Below, one piece after another: positions 52,973 through 62,781 of a stretch of DNA of 64,000 bases. Each line of letters starts with the position of its first letter. The stretch's first letter is position 1. The notes beneath the pieces were generated by a model. It made no database searches, had not been told where the DNA came from, and saw only the letters and a program-made list of their open reading frames with translations. A program made the position numbers and the translations under genes. Source of the stretch: Alphaproteobacteria bacterium (GTDB taxonomy: Bacteria; Pseudomonadota; Alphaproteobacteria; Rhizobiales; Beijerinckiaceae); the NCBI GenBank assembly GCA_021325385.1, contig JAJPHH010000032.1, positions 62,001 through 126,000 of the forward strand, given 5' to 3'.

Positions 52973-54751
52973 TTGGTGCGGGGCGCGTCGCGGGGATCGA
53001 GCTTGGCCGCAACCGAACGCAGGCTTGCCGCCATCATGCTGGCGGACATTGCCGGCTATAGCGCGCTGATGGAGCGCGATGAGTCTGGCACCTTTGCGCG
53101 CGTCCGTTCGTTCCGCGAGGACATCGTCTATCCGCAAGTCGCCGAATTCGGCGGTCGCGTGATTAAGACGACCGGCGACGGCTTTCTGGCTGAATTCTCG
53201 AGCGCCACCGCCGCTCTTCGATGCGGCATCGCAATTCAACGTGCGAATTTCTCGAGAGAGGCGACCAAGAATGACGCCGAACGGCTTCACCTGCGCATTG
53301 GGGTGAATATTGGCGACATCATCAGCGACGGCGGAGACGTCTCTGGCGACGGGGTCAATATCGCTGCTCGATTGGAGCCACTGGCTCCGCGAGGTGGAAT
53401 TTGTCTTTCAGCTGCGATTCGCGATCAGATTCGGGAGGATCTAGGGGTCATTTTCGAGGATATCGGTGAGCAACATCTGAAAAATATCGCGCGGCCGATA
53501 AGGGCATATTGTGTACACCTTGACGGCCAATCGGCGTTGCCAGAAGCGACCTTGCCAATTCCTGACAAGCCGTCGATCGCCGTCTTACCTTTCCAGAACA
53601 TGAGCAGCGATCCTGAGCAAGAGCATTTTGCTGATGGGCTCTCTGAGGACATCATAACGGCATTATCTCGCATCCATTCTCTTTTTGTGATCGCCAGAAA
53701 CTCAACGTTCACTTACAAGGGCCGCTCGGTCAGCGTCAGGCAAGTTGGTCGGGAGTTAGGCACGAGGTACGTCCTAGAGGGGAGCGTCAGAAAATCGGGC
53801 AATCGCATCCGGGTGACGAGCCAATTGGTCGACGCCGAAAACGGGCGACATATCTGGGCTGAAAAATACGACCGACCGCTCGACGACATTTTCGAAATTC
53901 AAGACGATGTTACGCGCGCCGTCGTTGCGTCGGTTCAACACGAGGTTGATCTCTTTGAAGGCGACGTCGTCAGCCGAGATCGCCTGGATGTTTGGAGTCT
54001 GCTCAAGCGAGCGCTCAGAAGCATCTACAAACTCGACGTTATCTCTTTGGAGGATGCGGCGCGACTGGCTAAACAGGCCATTGAGCTTGATCCCAAAAGC
54101 GCGCTGGCGCACGCTTATCTGTCTTTCGCCCTGCATAACCTCGCTTTGATAAGGCGCAGCCCCTCGATCGATGAGGAGCAACGCCGGGCGCAAGATTTGG
54201 CGTCCAAGGCGATCGCCCTCGATGAACGAAATGAATTCTGCCACATGGCTTTCGGTACGGTTTGCGGGTGGTTTGGCGAAACTGATCAAGCCATAGCGGC
54301 GCTTCGGCGAGCGCTTGAATTGAACCCAAATTACTCGCTTGCGTGGGGGATCTTAGGGTCCGTGCTCGCGATCGCCGGGGATGCGAAGGGAAGCATCGAG
54401 GCCTGTGAAATCAGCATTCGGTCTAATCCACGCGATCCGAGCAATTTCTTCCGCTTCACCTCGCTGGCGGAAGCTAACTACATGTTAGGACAATTTGAGG
54501 CGGCTTTGGAGTGGGCGCAGAAATCGGTCGAGCGAAGAAAGGACTGGTTCCGCGGTCATCATTGGGCGATCGCAAGTCTTGTTCGCCTCGGCAGGATCGC
54601 CCAAGCTCAAGCGGCAGTTCGCATGTACCTGACCCAATTTCCCCAAGGCTCCTTGGTCGACGTCGAGCAATTTCCTCAAAAATCGGCAACCAACCGAGCC
54701 GATCTTCTTGAGGCCCTTAAACTAGCGGGTATGCCGGACCGTCCTCGTTAG
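52973..54751 (+). CDS. Class III adenylate cyclase with TolB-like and TPR domains
   Basis: An about 592-residue cyclase of the family common in rhizobia. The catalytic domain (about 10-180) has IMLADIAGYSALMERDESGT, KTTGDGFLAEF and GDVSGDGVNIAARLEPL. A TolB-like segment follows at about 200-330 (KPSIAVLPFQNMSSDPEQEHFADGLSEDI ... NGRHIWAEKYDR). The C-terminal half holds TPR-like repeats (AIELDPKSALAHAYLSFAL, ALELNPNYSLAWGILGS). There is no ATG at the start; the first possible codon is TTG 52973 and the true start may be a TTG or GTG up to 30 bp later. By eye the base composition is poorer in GC than that of the neighbours, suggesting transfer. Confidence 0.85.
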   Translation: MVRGASRGSSLAATERRLAAIMLADIAGYSALMERDESGTFARVRSFREDIVYPQVAEFGGRVIKTTGDGFLAEFSSATAALRCGIAIQRANFSREATKNDAERLHLRIGVNIGDIISDGGDVSGDGVNIAARLEPLAPRGGICLSAAIRDQIREDLGVIFEDIGEQHLKNIARPIRAYCVHLDGQSALPEATLPIPDKPSIAVLPFQNMSSDPEQEHFADGLSEDIITALSRIHSLFVIARNSTFTYKGRSVSVRQVGRELGTRYVLEGSVRKSGNRIRVTSQLVDAENGRHIWAEKYDRPLDDIFEIQDDVTRAVVASVQHEVDLFEGDVVSRDRLDVWSLLKRALRSIYKLDVISLEDAARLAKQAIELDPKSALAHAYLSFALHNLALIRRSPSIDEEQRRAQDLASKAIALDERNEFCHMAFGTVCGWFGETDQAIAALRRALELNPNYSLAWGILGSVLAIAGDAKGSIEACEISIRSNPRDPSNFFRFTSLAEANYMLGQFEAALEWAQKSVERRKDWFRGHHWAIASLVRLGRIAQAQAAVRMYLTQFPQGSLVDVEQFPQKSATNRADLLEALKLAGMPDRPR

Positions 54752-55980
54752 AGCCCCAGCGCATCGAGCTTTATGATTCTGCATTCCTCGCCGCGCCTTG
54801 CCGCGGGCGCATGCGGTTTGCGGATGATCAGGCATTGGCTCTTGGCGAGCAATTTGACTAGCGAGGAATCCTGGCTTTCGACCGGCGTCGCGCGCCAGGC
54901 GCCGTCCTCCTCGGCGAGGGTCGCGCGGAGATAATCCTGCCGCAGATCGTTCTCGCCGACATCCGCGCCGAGCCGCGCCGGCTCGCTCATGTCGGCCGCG
55001 GCGTTCGGATCGCCGAGCAGCGCAAGCAAGAGCGGGCGCAGGAATAGAATCGCGCAGACCACGGACGAAACCGGATTGCCCGGCAGGCCGAGCACTTTCA
55101 TCTCGCCGAGCCGGCCCTGCATCAGCGGCTTGCCTGGGCGCATGGCGATGCGCCAGAAGCCGAGTTCCAGCCCGGACTCGATCAGCGCCTGTTGGACAAG
55201 ATCGTAATCGCCGACCGACGCTCCGCCGAGCGTCACCAGGACGTCGGCTTTCATCTCCATCGCGCGAACAAAGCTCTGGGCGAGCGCTTCCTTGTCGTCG
55301 GCGGCGATGCCGAGATCGACGGCCTCGCCGCCGACGGTCGCCACCACGCCCGCGACCGCATAATTGTTCGAGGCGACGATTTGCGCGGGACCGCGCGCCG
55401 CGCCGGGCCGAACGAGTTCGTCGCCCGTCGCGAGGATCGCGACGCGCGGGCGGCGGCGCACGCTGAGCGCGGCGTGATTGGCCGCGGCGGCGAGGGCGAC
55501 GTCGCGCGGCGTGAGCCTCCGGCCGGCGGCGAGCAGCGGCTCGCCTTCACGGAAATCGATTCCCGCCCGCCGCACGTTGCGGCCCGGGACTTCGCGCGCG
55601 TTGACGACGAGCTCGTCGCCGTCGCGTATCGCATGCTCCTGGATCACCACCGCGTCGGCGCCGTCCGGCATCGGCGCGCCGGTGAAGATGCGGATCGCCT
55701 CGCCGGATTTGATCCGGCCCTCGAAGGCGCGGCCAGCGGCGGATTCGCCGATCACTTTCAGCCGCGCCGGGACGGGCGCCGTATCGGCCGCGGCCAGCGC
55801 ATAGCCGTCCATCGCCGAATTGGCGAAAGGCGGCTGGGTGCGTAATGCGCGAAGGTCTTCCGCCAAGGTCCTGCCGAGCGCGTTTTCGAGGGCGACCTGT
55901 TCGCCGAGCAGCGGCGCCGTGACCGAGGCGAGAACGCGCGCGAGCGCCTCCTCGACCGAAATGAGGCCGCCGGCGTTCAT
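54748..55980 (-). CDS. moeA: Molybdopterin molybdenumtransferase MoeA
   Basis: A 410-residue enzyme inserting molybdenum into molybdopterin-AMP. It has NSAMDGYAL near the N-terminus, [20 protein letters not shown], the MoCF-like nucleotide core with [15 protein letters not shown], and [13 protein letters not shown]. It is co-directional with moaC, overlapping it by 4 bp. It ends with a 4-bp overlap with the convergent cyclase gene. In many relatives lexA follows moeA, but no lexA is found here. Confidence 0.95.
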   Translation of the reverse strand: MNAGGLISVEEALARVLASVTAPLLGEQVALENALGRTLAEDLRALRTQPPFANSAMDGYALAAADTAPVPARLKVIGESAAGRAFEGRIKSGEAIRIFTGAPMPDGADAVVIQEHAIRDGDELVVNAREVPGRNVRRAGIDFREGEPLLAAGRRLTPRDVALAAAANHAALSVRRRPRVAILATGDELVRPGAARGPAQIVASNNYAVAGVVATVGGEAVDLGIAADDKEALAQSFVRAMEMKADVLVTLGGASVGDYDLVQQALIESGLELGFWRIAMRPGKPLMQGRLGEMKVLGLPGNPVSSVVCAILFLRPLLLALLGDPNAAADMSEPARLGADVGENDLRQDYLRATLAEEDGAWRATPVESQDSSLVKLLAKSQCLIIRKPHAPAARRGEECRIIKLDALGL

Positions 55981-56465
55981 GGCGCCTTACTCGGCGCGCG
56001 CCAATCGCCGGATTTTCCGCCGCTCTTTTCGAGCAGCCGCACGCCTTCGATCCGCATGGAGCGATCGACCGCCTTCGCCATGTCGTAAATCGTGAGGCAC
56101 GCGATCGAGACCGCGGTCAAGGCCTCCATCTCGACGCCGGTCTGGCCGCGCGTCTTGGCCGTCGCGCGCACGATAAGGCCGGGCAGGGCCTCGTCGGGAA
56201 CCGCATCGACGGCGACATTGGTCAGCAGAAGCGGATGGCAAAGCGGGATCAGTTCGTGCGTTTTCTTCGCGGCCATGATCCCGGCGATGCGCGCCGCGCC
56301 CAGGACGTCGCCCTTCTTGGCGTCGCCCTCGAGAATGAGGCGCAACGTCTCTTGCCTCATCGCGACGCGGCCTTCCGCGATCGCGACGCGCTCGGTTTCA
56401 TGCTTCGCCGAAACATCGACCATATGCGCTTCGCCGGAAGCGGCGATATGGGTCAAATTCGTCAA
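55977..56465 (-). CDS. moaC: Cyclic pyranopterin monophosphate synthase MoaC
   Basis: A 162-residue enzyme in the first stage of molybdenum cofactor synthesis. TTG 56465 is chosen because it gives the family's full N-terminus [21 protein letters not shown] and overlaps the trpC stop (TTGA). Diagnostic segments are [45 protein letters not shown] and the C-terminal [12 protein letters not shown]. The frame extends upstream, but that portion overlaps trpC. Confidence 0.94.
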   Translation of the reverse strand: MTNLTHIAASGEAHMVDVSAKHETERVAIAEGRVAMRQETLRLILEGDAKKGDVLGAARIAGIMAAKKTHELIPLCHPLLLTNVAVDAVPDEALPGLIVRATAKTRGQTGVEMEALTAVSIACLTIYDMAKAVDRSMRIEGVRLLEKSGGKSGDWRAPSKAP

Positions 56466-57283
56466 TGGCGCGCCTTTTTCAATTCGACTTCGTCGCCCGT
56501 CAAAAGCGCGCGCGTCGCCGCGCCGACGTCGGCCTGGCGCATCAACGCCTCCCCGACCAGGAAAGTTTCGATGCCGAATTCGGCGAGGCGACGGCAATCG
56601 CCGTGCTTCCAGATGCCGCTCTCGGCGACGAGCAGGCGATCCTTGGGAACGAGCGGCGCCAATGTCTCGGCCACTTCGAGCGAAGTATCGAACGTGCGCA
56701 GGTCGCGATTGTTAATGCCGATCAGGCGCGCCTCGAGCGCCAGCGCGCGATCGAGCTCGCGCTCGTCGTGCACTTCGACCAGGACGTCAAGGCCGAGATC
56801 ATGGGCGGTCTTGTTCAACGTCCGCGCGCATTCGTCGTCGACGCAGGCCATAATGATCAAGATACAATCGGCGCCCCAGGCGCGGGCCTCAAGCACCTGA
56901 TAGGAGTCGAACAGGAAATCCTTGCGAAGCACGGGCAGGCGCGTCGCGCCGCGCGCCTTCATCAGATACTCGGCCTTGCCCTGAAAAGACGGCCCGTCGG
57001 TAAGCACCGACAAGCACGCCGCCCCGCCTTGTTGATAGGCTTTGGCGAGGGCTGGCGGATCGAAATGTTCGCGGATCAGCCCCTTCGACGGGCTCGCTTT
57101 CTTGATTTCGGCGATCAGCGCGAAACGGCCCGCGGCGATCTCGCGCTCGATCGCCTTGATGAAGCCGCGCGGCGGGCTTTGGCTGTTGATCTCTCGCTCC
57201 AACGTCGCGCGCGGCACGCGCACTTTGGCCTCGGCGATTTCACGCCGCTTGTACGTCTCGATCTTCTGAAGAATGTCGGACAC
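56462..57283 (-). CDS. trpC: Indole-3-glycerol phosphate synthase
   Basis: A 273-residue TIM-barrel enzyme that closes the indole ring in tryptophan synthesis. The catalytic Lys lies in [15 protein letters not shown], and [22 protein letters not shown]-like and [12 protein letters not shown] segments are typical. The gene lies 28 bp downstream of trpD. Confidence 0.97.
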   Translation of the reverse strand: MSDILQKIETYKRREIAEAKVRVPRATLEREINSQSPPRGFIKAIEREIAAGRFALIAEIKKASPSKGLIREHFDPPALAKAYQQGGAACLSVLTDGPSFQGKAEYLMKARGATRLPVLRKDFLFDSYQVLEARAWGADCILIIMACVDDECARTLNKTAHDLGLDVLVEVHDERELDRALALEARLIGINNRDLRTFDTSLEVAETLAPLVPKDRLLVAESGIWKHGDCRRLAEFGIETFLVGEALMRQADVGAATRALLTGDEVELKKARH

Positions 57284-57311
57284 CGCGGCTCCCTAAAGCT
57301 GCCCAGTCCTG

Positions 57312-58325
57312 TCACGCATTCGACACGGCGACGAGTTTCGCGAGCGTAGCGCGCGCCGCGCCGGAATCGAGCGCTTTCGCGGCCATCGCGATCCCGTCCT
57401 TAAGATCGCGCGCCCTTTGAGCGACGACAAGCGCCCCGGCGGCGTTCAAGAGGGCGATGTCGCGATAGGGATTCCTGGCGCCTTCCAAGACGGCGACGAG
57501 CGCCGCGGCATTGTGGGCGGCGTCGCCGCCTTTCAAATCGGGGGCGTGCGCGCGCTTCAAGCCGACCTCCTCCGGCGTGATTTCGAACGAGCGAATGACG
57601 CCGTCCGCCAGTTCGACGATCTTCGTCGCCGCCGCCGTGGTCATTTCATCGAGACCGTCGCCGCCATGGACGATCCAGACGCGCTCCGAGCCCAGGTTGC
57701 GCAGGACCTCGGCCATCGGCTCGAGCCAGGCGGCGGAGAAGACGCCGATCAGCTGGCGTTTGACGCCGGCCGGGTTGGAGAGCGGGCCCAGCAGGTTGAA
57801 GATCGTCCGCGTGCCGAGTTCGACGCGGGCCGGGCCGACATGGCGCATGGCGGCGTGATGGGCCGGCGCCATCATGAAGCCGACGCCCGCCTCTTGAATG
57901 CAGCGCTCGACCGCTTCCGGCGGCAGGCCGACTTTCACGCCGAGCATAGCGAGCGTGTCGGCGGCGCCCGACCGCGACGATAAAGCGCGGTTGCCGTGCT
58001 TGGCGACCGGAACGCCGCAGGCGGCGACGATCAAGGCGGCGAGGGTCGAGACATTGTACGAGCCGGAATTGTCGCCGCCTGTGCCGACGACGTCGACGGC
58101 GTCTTCCGGCGCATCGACGCGCAGCATCTTGGCCCGCATCGCTTCGACTGCGCCGGTAATTTCCTCGACGCTCTCGCCGCGCGTGCGCAAGGCCATGAGA
58201 AAGCCGCCCATTTGCGCAGGCGTCACCTCGCCCGACAGCATGGCGTCGAAGGCCGCGACCGCTTCGGCGCGCGTCAGCGCTGCGCCGGTCGCGACCTTGG
58301 CGATAAGCGGCTTGAAAGCTTCCAT
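57312..58325 (-). CDS. trpD: Anthranilate phosphoribosyltransferase
   Basis: A 337-residue enzyme joining anthranilate and PRPP. The PRPP site is [16 protein letters not shown], followed by [22 protein letters not shown] and [15 protein letters not shown]. The gene lies 15 bp downstream of trpG in the same operon. Confidence 0.97.
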   Translation of the reverse strand: MEAFKPLIAKVATGAALTRAEAVAAFDAMLSGEVTPAQMGGFLMALRTRGESVEEITGAVEAMRAKMLRVDAPEDAVDVVGTGGDNSGSYNVSTLAALIVAACGVPVAKHGNRALSSRSGAADTLAMLGVKVGLPPEAVERCIQEAGVGFMMAPAHHAAMRHVGPARVELGTRTIFNLLGPLSNPAGVKRQLIGVFSAAWLEPMAEVLRNLGSERVWIVHGGDGLDEMTTAAATKIVELADGVIRSFEITPEEVGLKRAHAPDLKGGDAAHNAAALVAVLEGARNPYRDIALLNAAGALVVAQRARDLKDGIAMAAKALDSGAARATLAKLVAVSNA

Positions 58326-58340
58326 TCCCCTCTCGGTTTT

Positions 58341-58940
58341 CTAGGCGGCGCAGGCGGCGTTGAACGCGCCGGCGAGATCGAGAAAATTCCTCAAGATCAC
58401 TCGGCCATGCTCGGAAAGAATGCTTTCGGGGTGAAACTGCACGCCGTGCACGGGCGCCGTTCGATGCGAAACGCCCATGATCAGGCCGTCTTCGGTCTCG
58501 GCGGTGATTTCGAGTTCGGGCGGCGCAGTCTTGCGGTCGATGATTAGCGAATGATAACGCGTCGCGAGAAACGAGCCGTTCACGCCGCGAAAGACGCCGC
58601 GCCCGTTATGCAAGACGCGCGACAGCTTGCCGTGCATCGGCAAGGGGGCGCGAACGATTTTGGCGCCGAAGGCCTGGCCGATCGCCTGGTGGCCGAGGCA
58701 GACGCCGAGGATCGGCGTCGTCGCGCTCGCCTCGCGAATGAGATCGAGGCAGACGCCGGCTTCATTCGGCGTGCATGGGCCGGGCGACAAGACGATCGCG
58801 TCAGGCTTCCCGGCCATGATGTCCCCGACCGAGATCGCGTCGTTGCGCCACACCGTCACCTCGGCGCCGAGAGCGCCCAGGTAATGGACGAGATTGAAGG
58901 TGAAGCTATCGTAATTGTCGATCAGCGTGACGGCGGGCAT
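58341..58940 (-). CDS. trpG: Anthranilate synthase glutamine amidotransferase component
   Basis: A 199-residue class I glutamine amidotransferase supplying ammonia to TrpE. It begins with IDNYDSFTFNLVHYLG; the nucleophile Cys is in ILGVCLGHQAIGQAFG and the His/Glu pair in VHGVQFHPESI. It is not fused to TrpE, as it is in some rhizobia, and no trpE is adjacent. It could serve PabA function as well. Confidence 0.95.
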   Translation of the reverse strand: MPAVTLIDNYDSFTFNLVHYLGALGAEVTVWRNDAISVGDIMAGKPDAIVLSPGPCTPNEAGVCLDLIREASATTPILGVCLGHQAIGQAFGAKIVRAPLPMHGKLSRVLHNGRGVFRGVNGSFLATRYHSLIIDRKTAPPELEITAETEDGLIMGVSHRTAPVHGVQFHPESILSEHGRVILRNFLDLAGAFNAACAA

Positions 58941-59100
58941 GAGGAGGCTTTCAGCGGCGCGGGCGGCCGGCTTCTGGTCAACTCTTGCGTTGCCTCGCCG
59001 CGCCCGTCAAGCCGCGCCAGCAGCGGACAGTCAGAGGGAATTGCGTGCGGCCGCCGCGGCCGCCCTTGTATTGTCCAGAGATTTGAGGGGAGAAGGTCGA

Positions 59101-59886
59101 ATGACCTACCGCGCCAAACCGGTCGACGGAATCGCTTGGGTCACGGGCGCAAGCTCGGGCATCGGCCGGGCCGTCGCCCTCGAACTGGCGCGGCGCGGCT
59201 ATATCGTGGCCGCAAGCGCGCGCCGCGCCGACGCTTTGGCCGAACTGGCTGAAGAGGCCGCGGGCTTCAAAGGGCGCATCGAACCCGCTCCGCTCGACGT
59301 CACCGATCGCGGCGCCGTCGGCCGGCTCGTTCCAGAGATCGAGACGCGGCTGCGGCCAATTGCGCTCGCCTTCCTCAATGCCGGCATCTCTGTGGCCGAT
59401 CGGCCCGGCGATCTCGGCGGCGCCGCTTTCCGAGAAGTATTCGAGGTCAACGTGTTCGGCTTGGCCAATTGCCTCAGCGCCGCGCTTAACGCGATGCGGC
59501 CGCGGGGCAAGGGCCAAATCGCCGTCAACGCCTCGATCGCCGGCTTCGGCGGCTTGCCGGCGCCGCCGGCTTACGGCGCGAGCAAAGCCGCGGCGATCCA
59601 TCTGGCCGAGAGCCTCAAATTTTCCGCTGATCGGCAGGGCGTCGTCATCCAACTGGTGACGCCGGGCTTCGTGCGCACGCCGCTGACCGACGGCAACCGC
59701 TTTGCCATGCCGTTTCTCATGGAATGCGAGGCGGCCAGCCGACGCATCTGCGACGGCTTCGAGACGGCGGGCTTCGAGATCACTTTTCCGCGGCGCTTGT
59801 CCTGGCCGGCGAAGGCGCTGAACCTTTTGCCCTATCCACTCTATTTCGCCCTGGCCGGACAATTCGCGCCGAAGCGGAGTCACTGA
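59101..59886 (+). CDS. Short-chain dehydrogenase/reductase
   Basis: A 261-residue Rossmann-fold NAD(P)-dependent oxidoreductase. It has VTGASSGIGRAVALELARRG, FLNAGIS (NAG motif), NASIAGFGGLPAPPAYGASKAA (Ser-Tyr-Lys triad) and VTPGFVRTPLT. The substrate is unknown. It is divergent from trpG across 160 bp that should carry both promoters, and is followed by a glycolipid-binding-like gene. Confidence 0.9.
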   Translation: MTYRAKPVDGIAWVTGASSGIGRAVALELARRGYIVAASARRADALAELAEEAAGFKGRIEPAPLDVTDRGAVGRLVPEIETRLRPIALAFLNAGISVADRPGDLGGAAFREVFEVNVFGLANCLSAALNAMRPRGKGQIAVNASIAGFGGLPAPPAYGASKAAAIHLAESLKFSADRQGVVIQLVTPGFVRTPLTDGNRFAMPFLMECEAASRRICDGFETAGFEITFPRRLSWPAKALNLLPYPLYFALAGQFAPKRSH

Positions 59887-59927
59887 CCGACAGGAGCGCT
59901 TGTCGGCAACGAGCGAGGCGACTGGCG

Positions 59928-60488
59928 ATGATCGTAGCCTCCATACTGTGGCGACGGCTGGACGCGCCTGGTCACGACGCCTGTCGCGTCGAACGGGACG
60001 GGTTTGGTTGGCGCTTGGAAGGGACCGCCGTCTTTCTTTTGGGCGGCGAGCCCGCCAATCTTTCTTACCGCGTGAGCTGCGACGCAGGCTGGAAAACCGC
60101 GTCCGGCCGCGTCCATGGCGCGATCGGCGAGCGGCCGGTCGAGCATTTCGTCGCGCGCGAAGAGGGGCGATGGCGTCTCGACGGGGAAGCGGTCGCGGGG
60201 CTCGACCACGTTGAGGATCTCGACCTGAGCTTCACGCCGGCGACCAATCTGTTGCAGATCAAGCGCGCCGACCTCCCGATCGGGAAGGCCGTCCGGCTGC
60301 CAGCAGCTTGGCTCAATGTCGAAACCGGCGCGCTGACCGCGCTCGAGCAGATTTACGAGCGGCGCAGCGAGGGCGCGTTTTACTATTGCGCGCCCGAACT
60401 CGGTTATGAAGGCCTGCTGGAGCTCGCGCCGAATGGATTCGTTCGACGCTATCCAGGTCTCTGGGAGGCGGAGCCGCCGGGCGCTTGA
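59928..60488 (+). CDS. Putative glycolipid-binding family protein (PF06475)
   Basis: A 186-residue protein beginning MIVASILWRRLDAPGHDACRVE. The pattern GTAVFLLGGEPANLSYRVSCDAGWKTASG, DLSFTPATNLLQIKRADLPIG and a C-terminal FYYCAPELGYEG ... VRRYPGLWE resembles the putative glycolipid-binding family, for which only a barrel-like fold is known. It has no signal peptide. It is probably co-transcribed with the SDR gene 42 bp upstream. Confidence 0.75.
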   Translation: MIVASILWRRLDAPGHDACRVERDGFGWRLEGTAVFLLGGEPANLSYRVSCDAGWKTASGRVHGAIGERPVEHFVAREEGRWRLDGEAVAGLDHVEDLDLSFTPATNLLQIKRADLPIGKAVRLPAAWLNVETGALTALEQIYERRSEGAFYYCAPELGYEGLLELAPNGFVRRYPGLWEAEPPGA

Positions 60489-60577
60489 CGGGACGATCAA
60501 GACCCGATCAAGCTTCGTTCTCTCACCGCTCGAGGCGACCCGCCGCGGCGCCAAAAGCGCGATGGAGCGCCAAAAAG

Positions 60578-60838
60578 ATGAAAATCACCTTCGATTGCGA
60601 TTTGACGCCGGCCGAGGCGCGCGAATTCTTCGGCCTGCCGGACGTGCGGCCGATGCAAGCGAAGGTCATGGAGGAGGTCGAAAAGCGCATCTTGGCGCAA
60701 CTCGACGGCCTCTCGCCGGAATCGGTCCTGCGCACATGGATGGCCTTCGCGCCCGATCAGTTCCAAACAATGTTCAAGAACATGATGAATTACGCCGGGA
60801 TGGGCAAGACCGGCGGCAAGGGGAGCGGCGGAGGCTAA
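60578..60838 (+). CDS. DUF6489-family small protein
   Basis: An 86-residue protein starting MKITFDCDLTPAEAREFFGLPDVRPMQ. It ends with a helical segment and a Gly-rich tail. It resembles the DUF6489 family of alphaproteobacteria, of unknown role. Its stop overlaps the stop of the convergent acyl-CoA synthetase gene by 4 bp (60835-60838). Confidence 0.75.
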   Translation: MKITFDCDLTPAEAREFFGLPDVRPMQAKVMEEVEKRILAQLDGLSPESVLRTWMAFAPDQFQTMFKNMMNYAGMGKTGGKGSGGG

Positions 60839-62553
60839 GCCGCCGACGCCTCGCTCGGCGCGTTCTGCTGCAACGCTTTGGCGGCTTCGTCGCGCAGTTC
60901 GCGACGTAAAATCTTGCCGACATTGGTCTTGGGCAGGTCTTTGCGGAATTCGATATAGCGCGGCCGCTTGTACCCGGTGAGCTCGCTCGCGCAGTACGCG
61001 GCGAGGGCCTCCTTGGTGAGTTCAGGATCGCGCTTGACGACGAACAGCATCACCGCCTCGCCGGAACTGCGGTCGGGCACGCCGACGGCCGCGCATTCGG
61101 CGACGCGGGGATGGCGCGCGACCACGTCTTCGATCTCGTTCGGATAGACATTGAAGCCGGAGACGAGGATCATGTCCTTCTTGCGGTCGACCAGCTTGAT
61201 GTAGCCGCGTTCGTCCATGAATCCGATATCGCCGGACTTGAAGAAGCCGTCGGCGGTGAAGGACTTCGCCGTCTCCTCGGGACGTCCCCAATAGCCGGAC
61301 ATGACTTGCGGGCCCTTGATGGCGATCTCGCCGGGCGAGCCCAGCGGAACGTCATCGCCAGAATCGTCGATGATGCGGATTTCGACATTGGGCAGCGGCA
61401 CGCCGATCGTGCCGGTGAAGGCGGTCGAATCCGCCGGATTGTTGGTGACGCCCGCCGACGTCTCGGAGAGACCGTACCCCTCGACAATCGGGCAGCCGGT
61501 GACGGCGAGCCATTTCTTGGCGACGGCTTCTTGGACGGCCATGCCGCCGCCCTGCGAGGCGACCAATCCGGAAAAGTCGAGCTTAGCGAAATCGGGATGA
61601 TTGGCGAGCGCGTTGAACAGCGTATTGACGGCCGGAAAGAAGTTGAACTTGTATTTCGAAATTTCTTTGATCAGAGCCGCGAGATCGCGGGGATTGACGA
61701 TAAGAACGTTCAGCGCGCCCGTTCGCATGCCGAGCAGCGCGCACACGATAAACGCGAAGACATGGTACAAGGGCAGGGCGCAGACGATCGTCATCTGGCC
61801 TTCGATCGGCTTTCGCTTCAACGCCGGCTGCAGCCAGGCTTCGCTGGCGAGCAGATTGGCGACGAGGGTCTCGTGCAGCAGCATCGCGCCCTTGGCGATT
61901 CCGGTCGTGCCGCCCGTATATTGCAGGACGGCGACGTCTTTCGGCCCGATCGGCGGCGGCGCGAAACTCATCTTGCGGCCCGCGGCGATCGCCGCGTTGA
62001 AGCGGACGGCGTGCGGCAGACGATAGGCCGGGACCATTTTCTTGATCCGCCGGACCACGAAATTCGTGACGATGCCCTTCGGAAACCCCATCAGGTCGCC
62101 GACGCCGGTCACGACGATCCGCTCGATGACGGCGCCGGCGAGCGCGTTTTCCAGCGTCGCCGCGAAATTTTCGAGAATGACGATCGCCTTCGCGCCCGAA
62201 TCCTGAAGCTGATGGGCGAGTTCGCGCGCTGTATAGAGCGGATTGACATTGACGACGATAAGGCCGGCCCGCAACGCGGCCGCCATGGCGACCGGATATT
62301 GGAGGACGTTGGGCATCATCAAAGCGACGCGATCGCCCGGCTTCAAACCTTGGCCCTGCAGCCAGGCGGCGAAGGCCCTGGAGAGATCGTCGATCTCTCC
62401 ATAGGTCAACTTGGCGCCCATGCAGACATAGGCGGGCAGGTCGCGATATTTTTCGAAGGCTTCGTCGAGGAGCGCCACGAGCGACGGATATTGCGCGACG
62501 TCGATTTCGGCCGGCACGCCGGCCGGGTAGCTTTTCAGCCAGATCCGGTCCAA
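60835..62553 (-). CDS. fadD: Long-chain fatty acid-CoA ligase
   Basis: A 572-residue AMP-forming acyl-CoA synthetase that activates fatty acids. The ATP loop is YTGGTTGIAKGAML, with the later YGLSETSAGV, GEIAIKGPQVMSGYWGRPE, and DRKKDMILVSGFNVYPNEIE and the catalytic Lys in KTNVGKILRRELRD. The start is taken as TTG 62553 (LDRIWLKSYPAG), which matches the family N-terminus; the same frame is open upstream without family similarity. It is alone on the minus strand between two plus-strand genes. Confidence 0.92.
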   Translation of the reverse strand: MDRIWLKSYPAGVPAEIDVAQYPSLVALLDEAFEKYRDLPAYVCMGAKLTYGEIDDLSRAFAAWLQGQGLKPGDRVALMMPNVLQYPVAMAAALRAGLIVVNVNPLYTARELAHQLQDSGAKAIVILENFAATLENALAGAVIERIVVTGVGDLMGFPKGIVTNFVVRRIKKMVPAYRLPHAVRFNAAIAAGRKMSFAPPPIGPKDVAVLQYTGGTTGIAKGAMLLHETLVANLLASEAWLQPALKRKPIEGQMTIVCALPLYHVFAFIVCALLGMRTGALNVLIVNPRDLAALIKEISKYKFNFFPAVNTLFNALANHPDFAKLDFSGLVASQGGGMAVQEAVAKKWLAVTGCPIVEGYGLSETSAGVTNNPADSTAFTGTIGVPLPNVEIRIIDDSGDDVPLGSPGEIAIKGPQVMSGYWGRPEETAKSFTADGFFKSGDIGFMDERGYIKLVDRKKDMILVSGFNVYPNEIEDVVARHPRVAECAAVGVPDRSSGEAVMLFVVKRDPELTKEALAAYCASELTGYKRPRYIEFRKDLPKTNVGKILRRELRDEAAKALQQNAPSEASAA

Positions 62554-62781
62554 GGGGTTTCCTCGCGATTCAAGCTTTGGCGGCCAGCTTAAGGGGCATC
62601 GCCGCCGGAGGCAAAGAGCGCTCGTCGGGCCGCATTGCGCGTTGGCCGGGTCTGTTTGGACCTGATGTCCGCCCCGGCAGGCAAGCCGCACTAGGCAAGC
62701 CTTGGAAGGGTTCGGGCCGAGGAAGGGCCGCCTGTGTAAGAATTCCGCCAGAAGGCCGGCCGTGATAGGTTTTCGGTCGCG

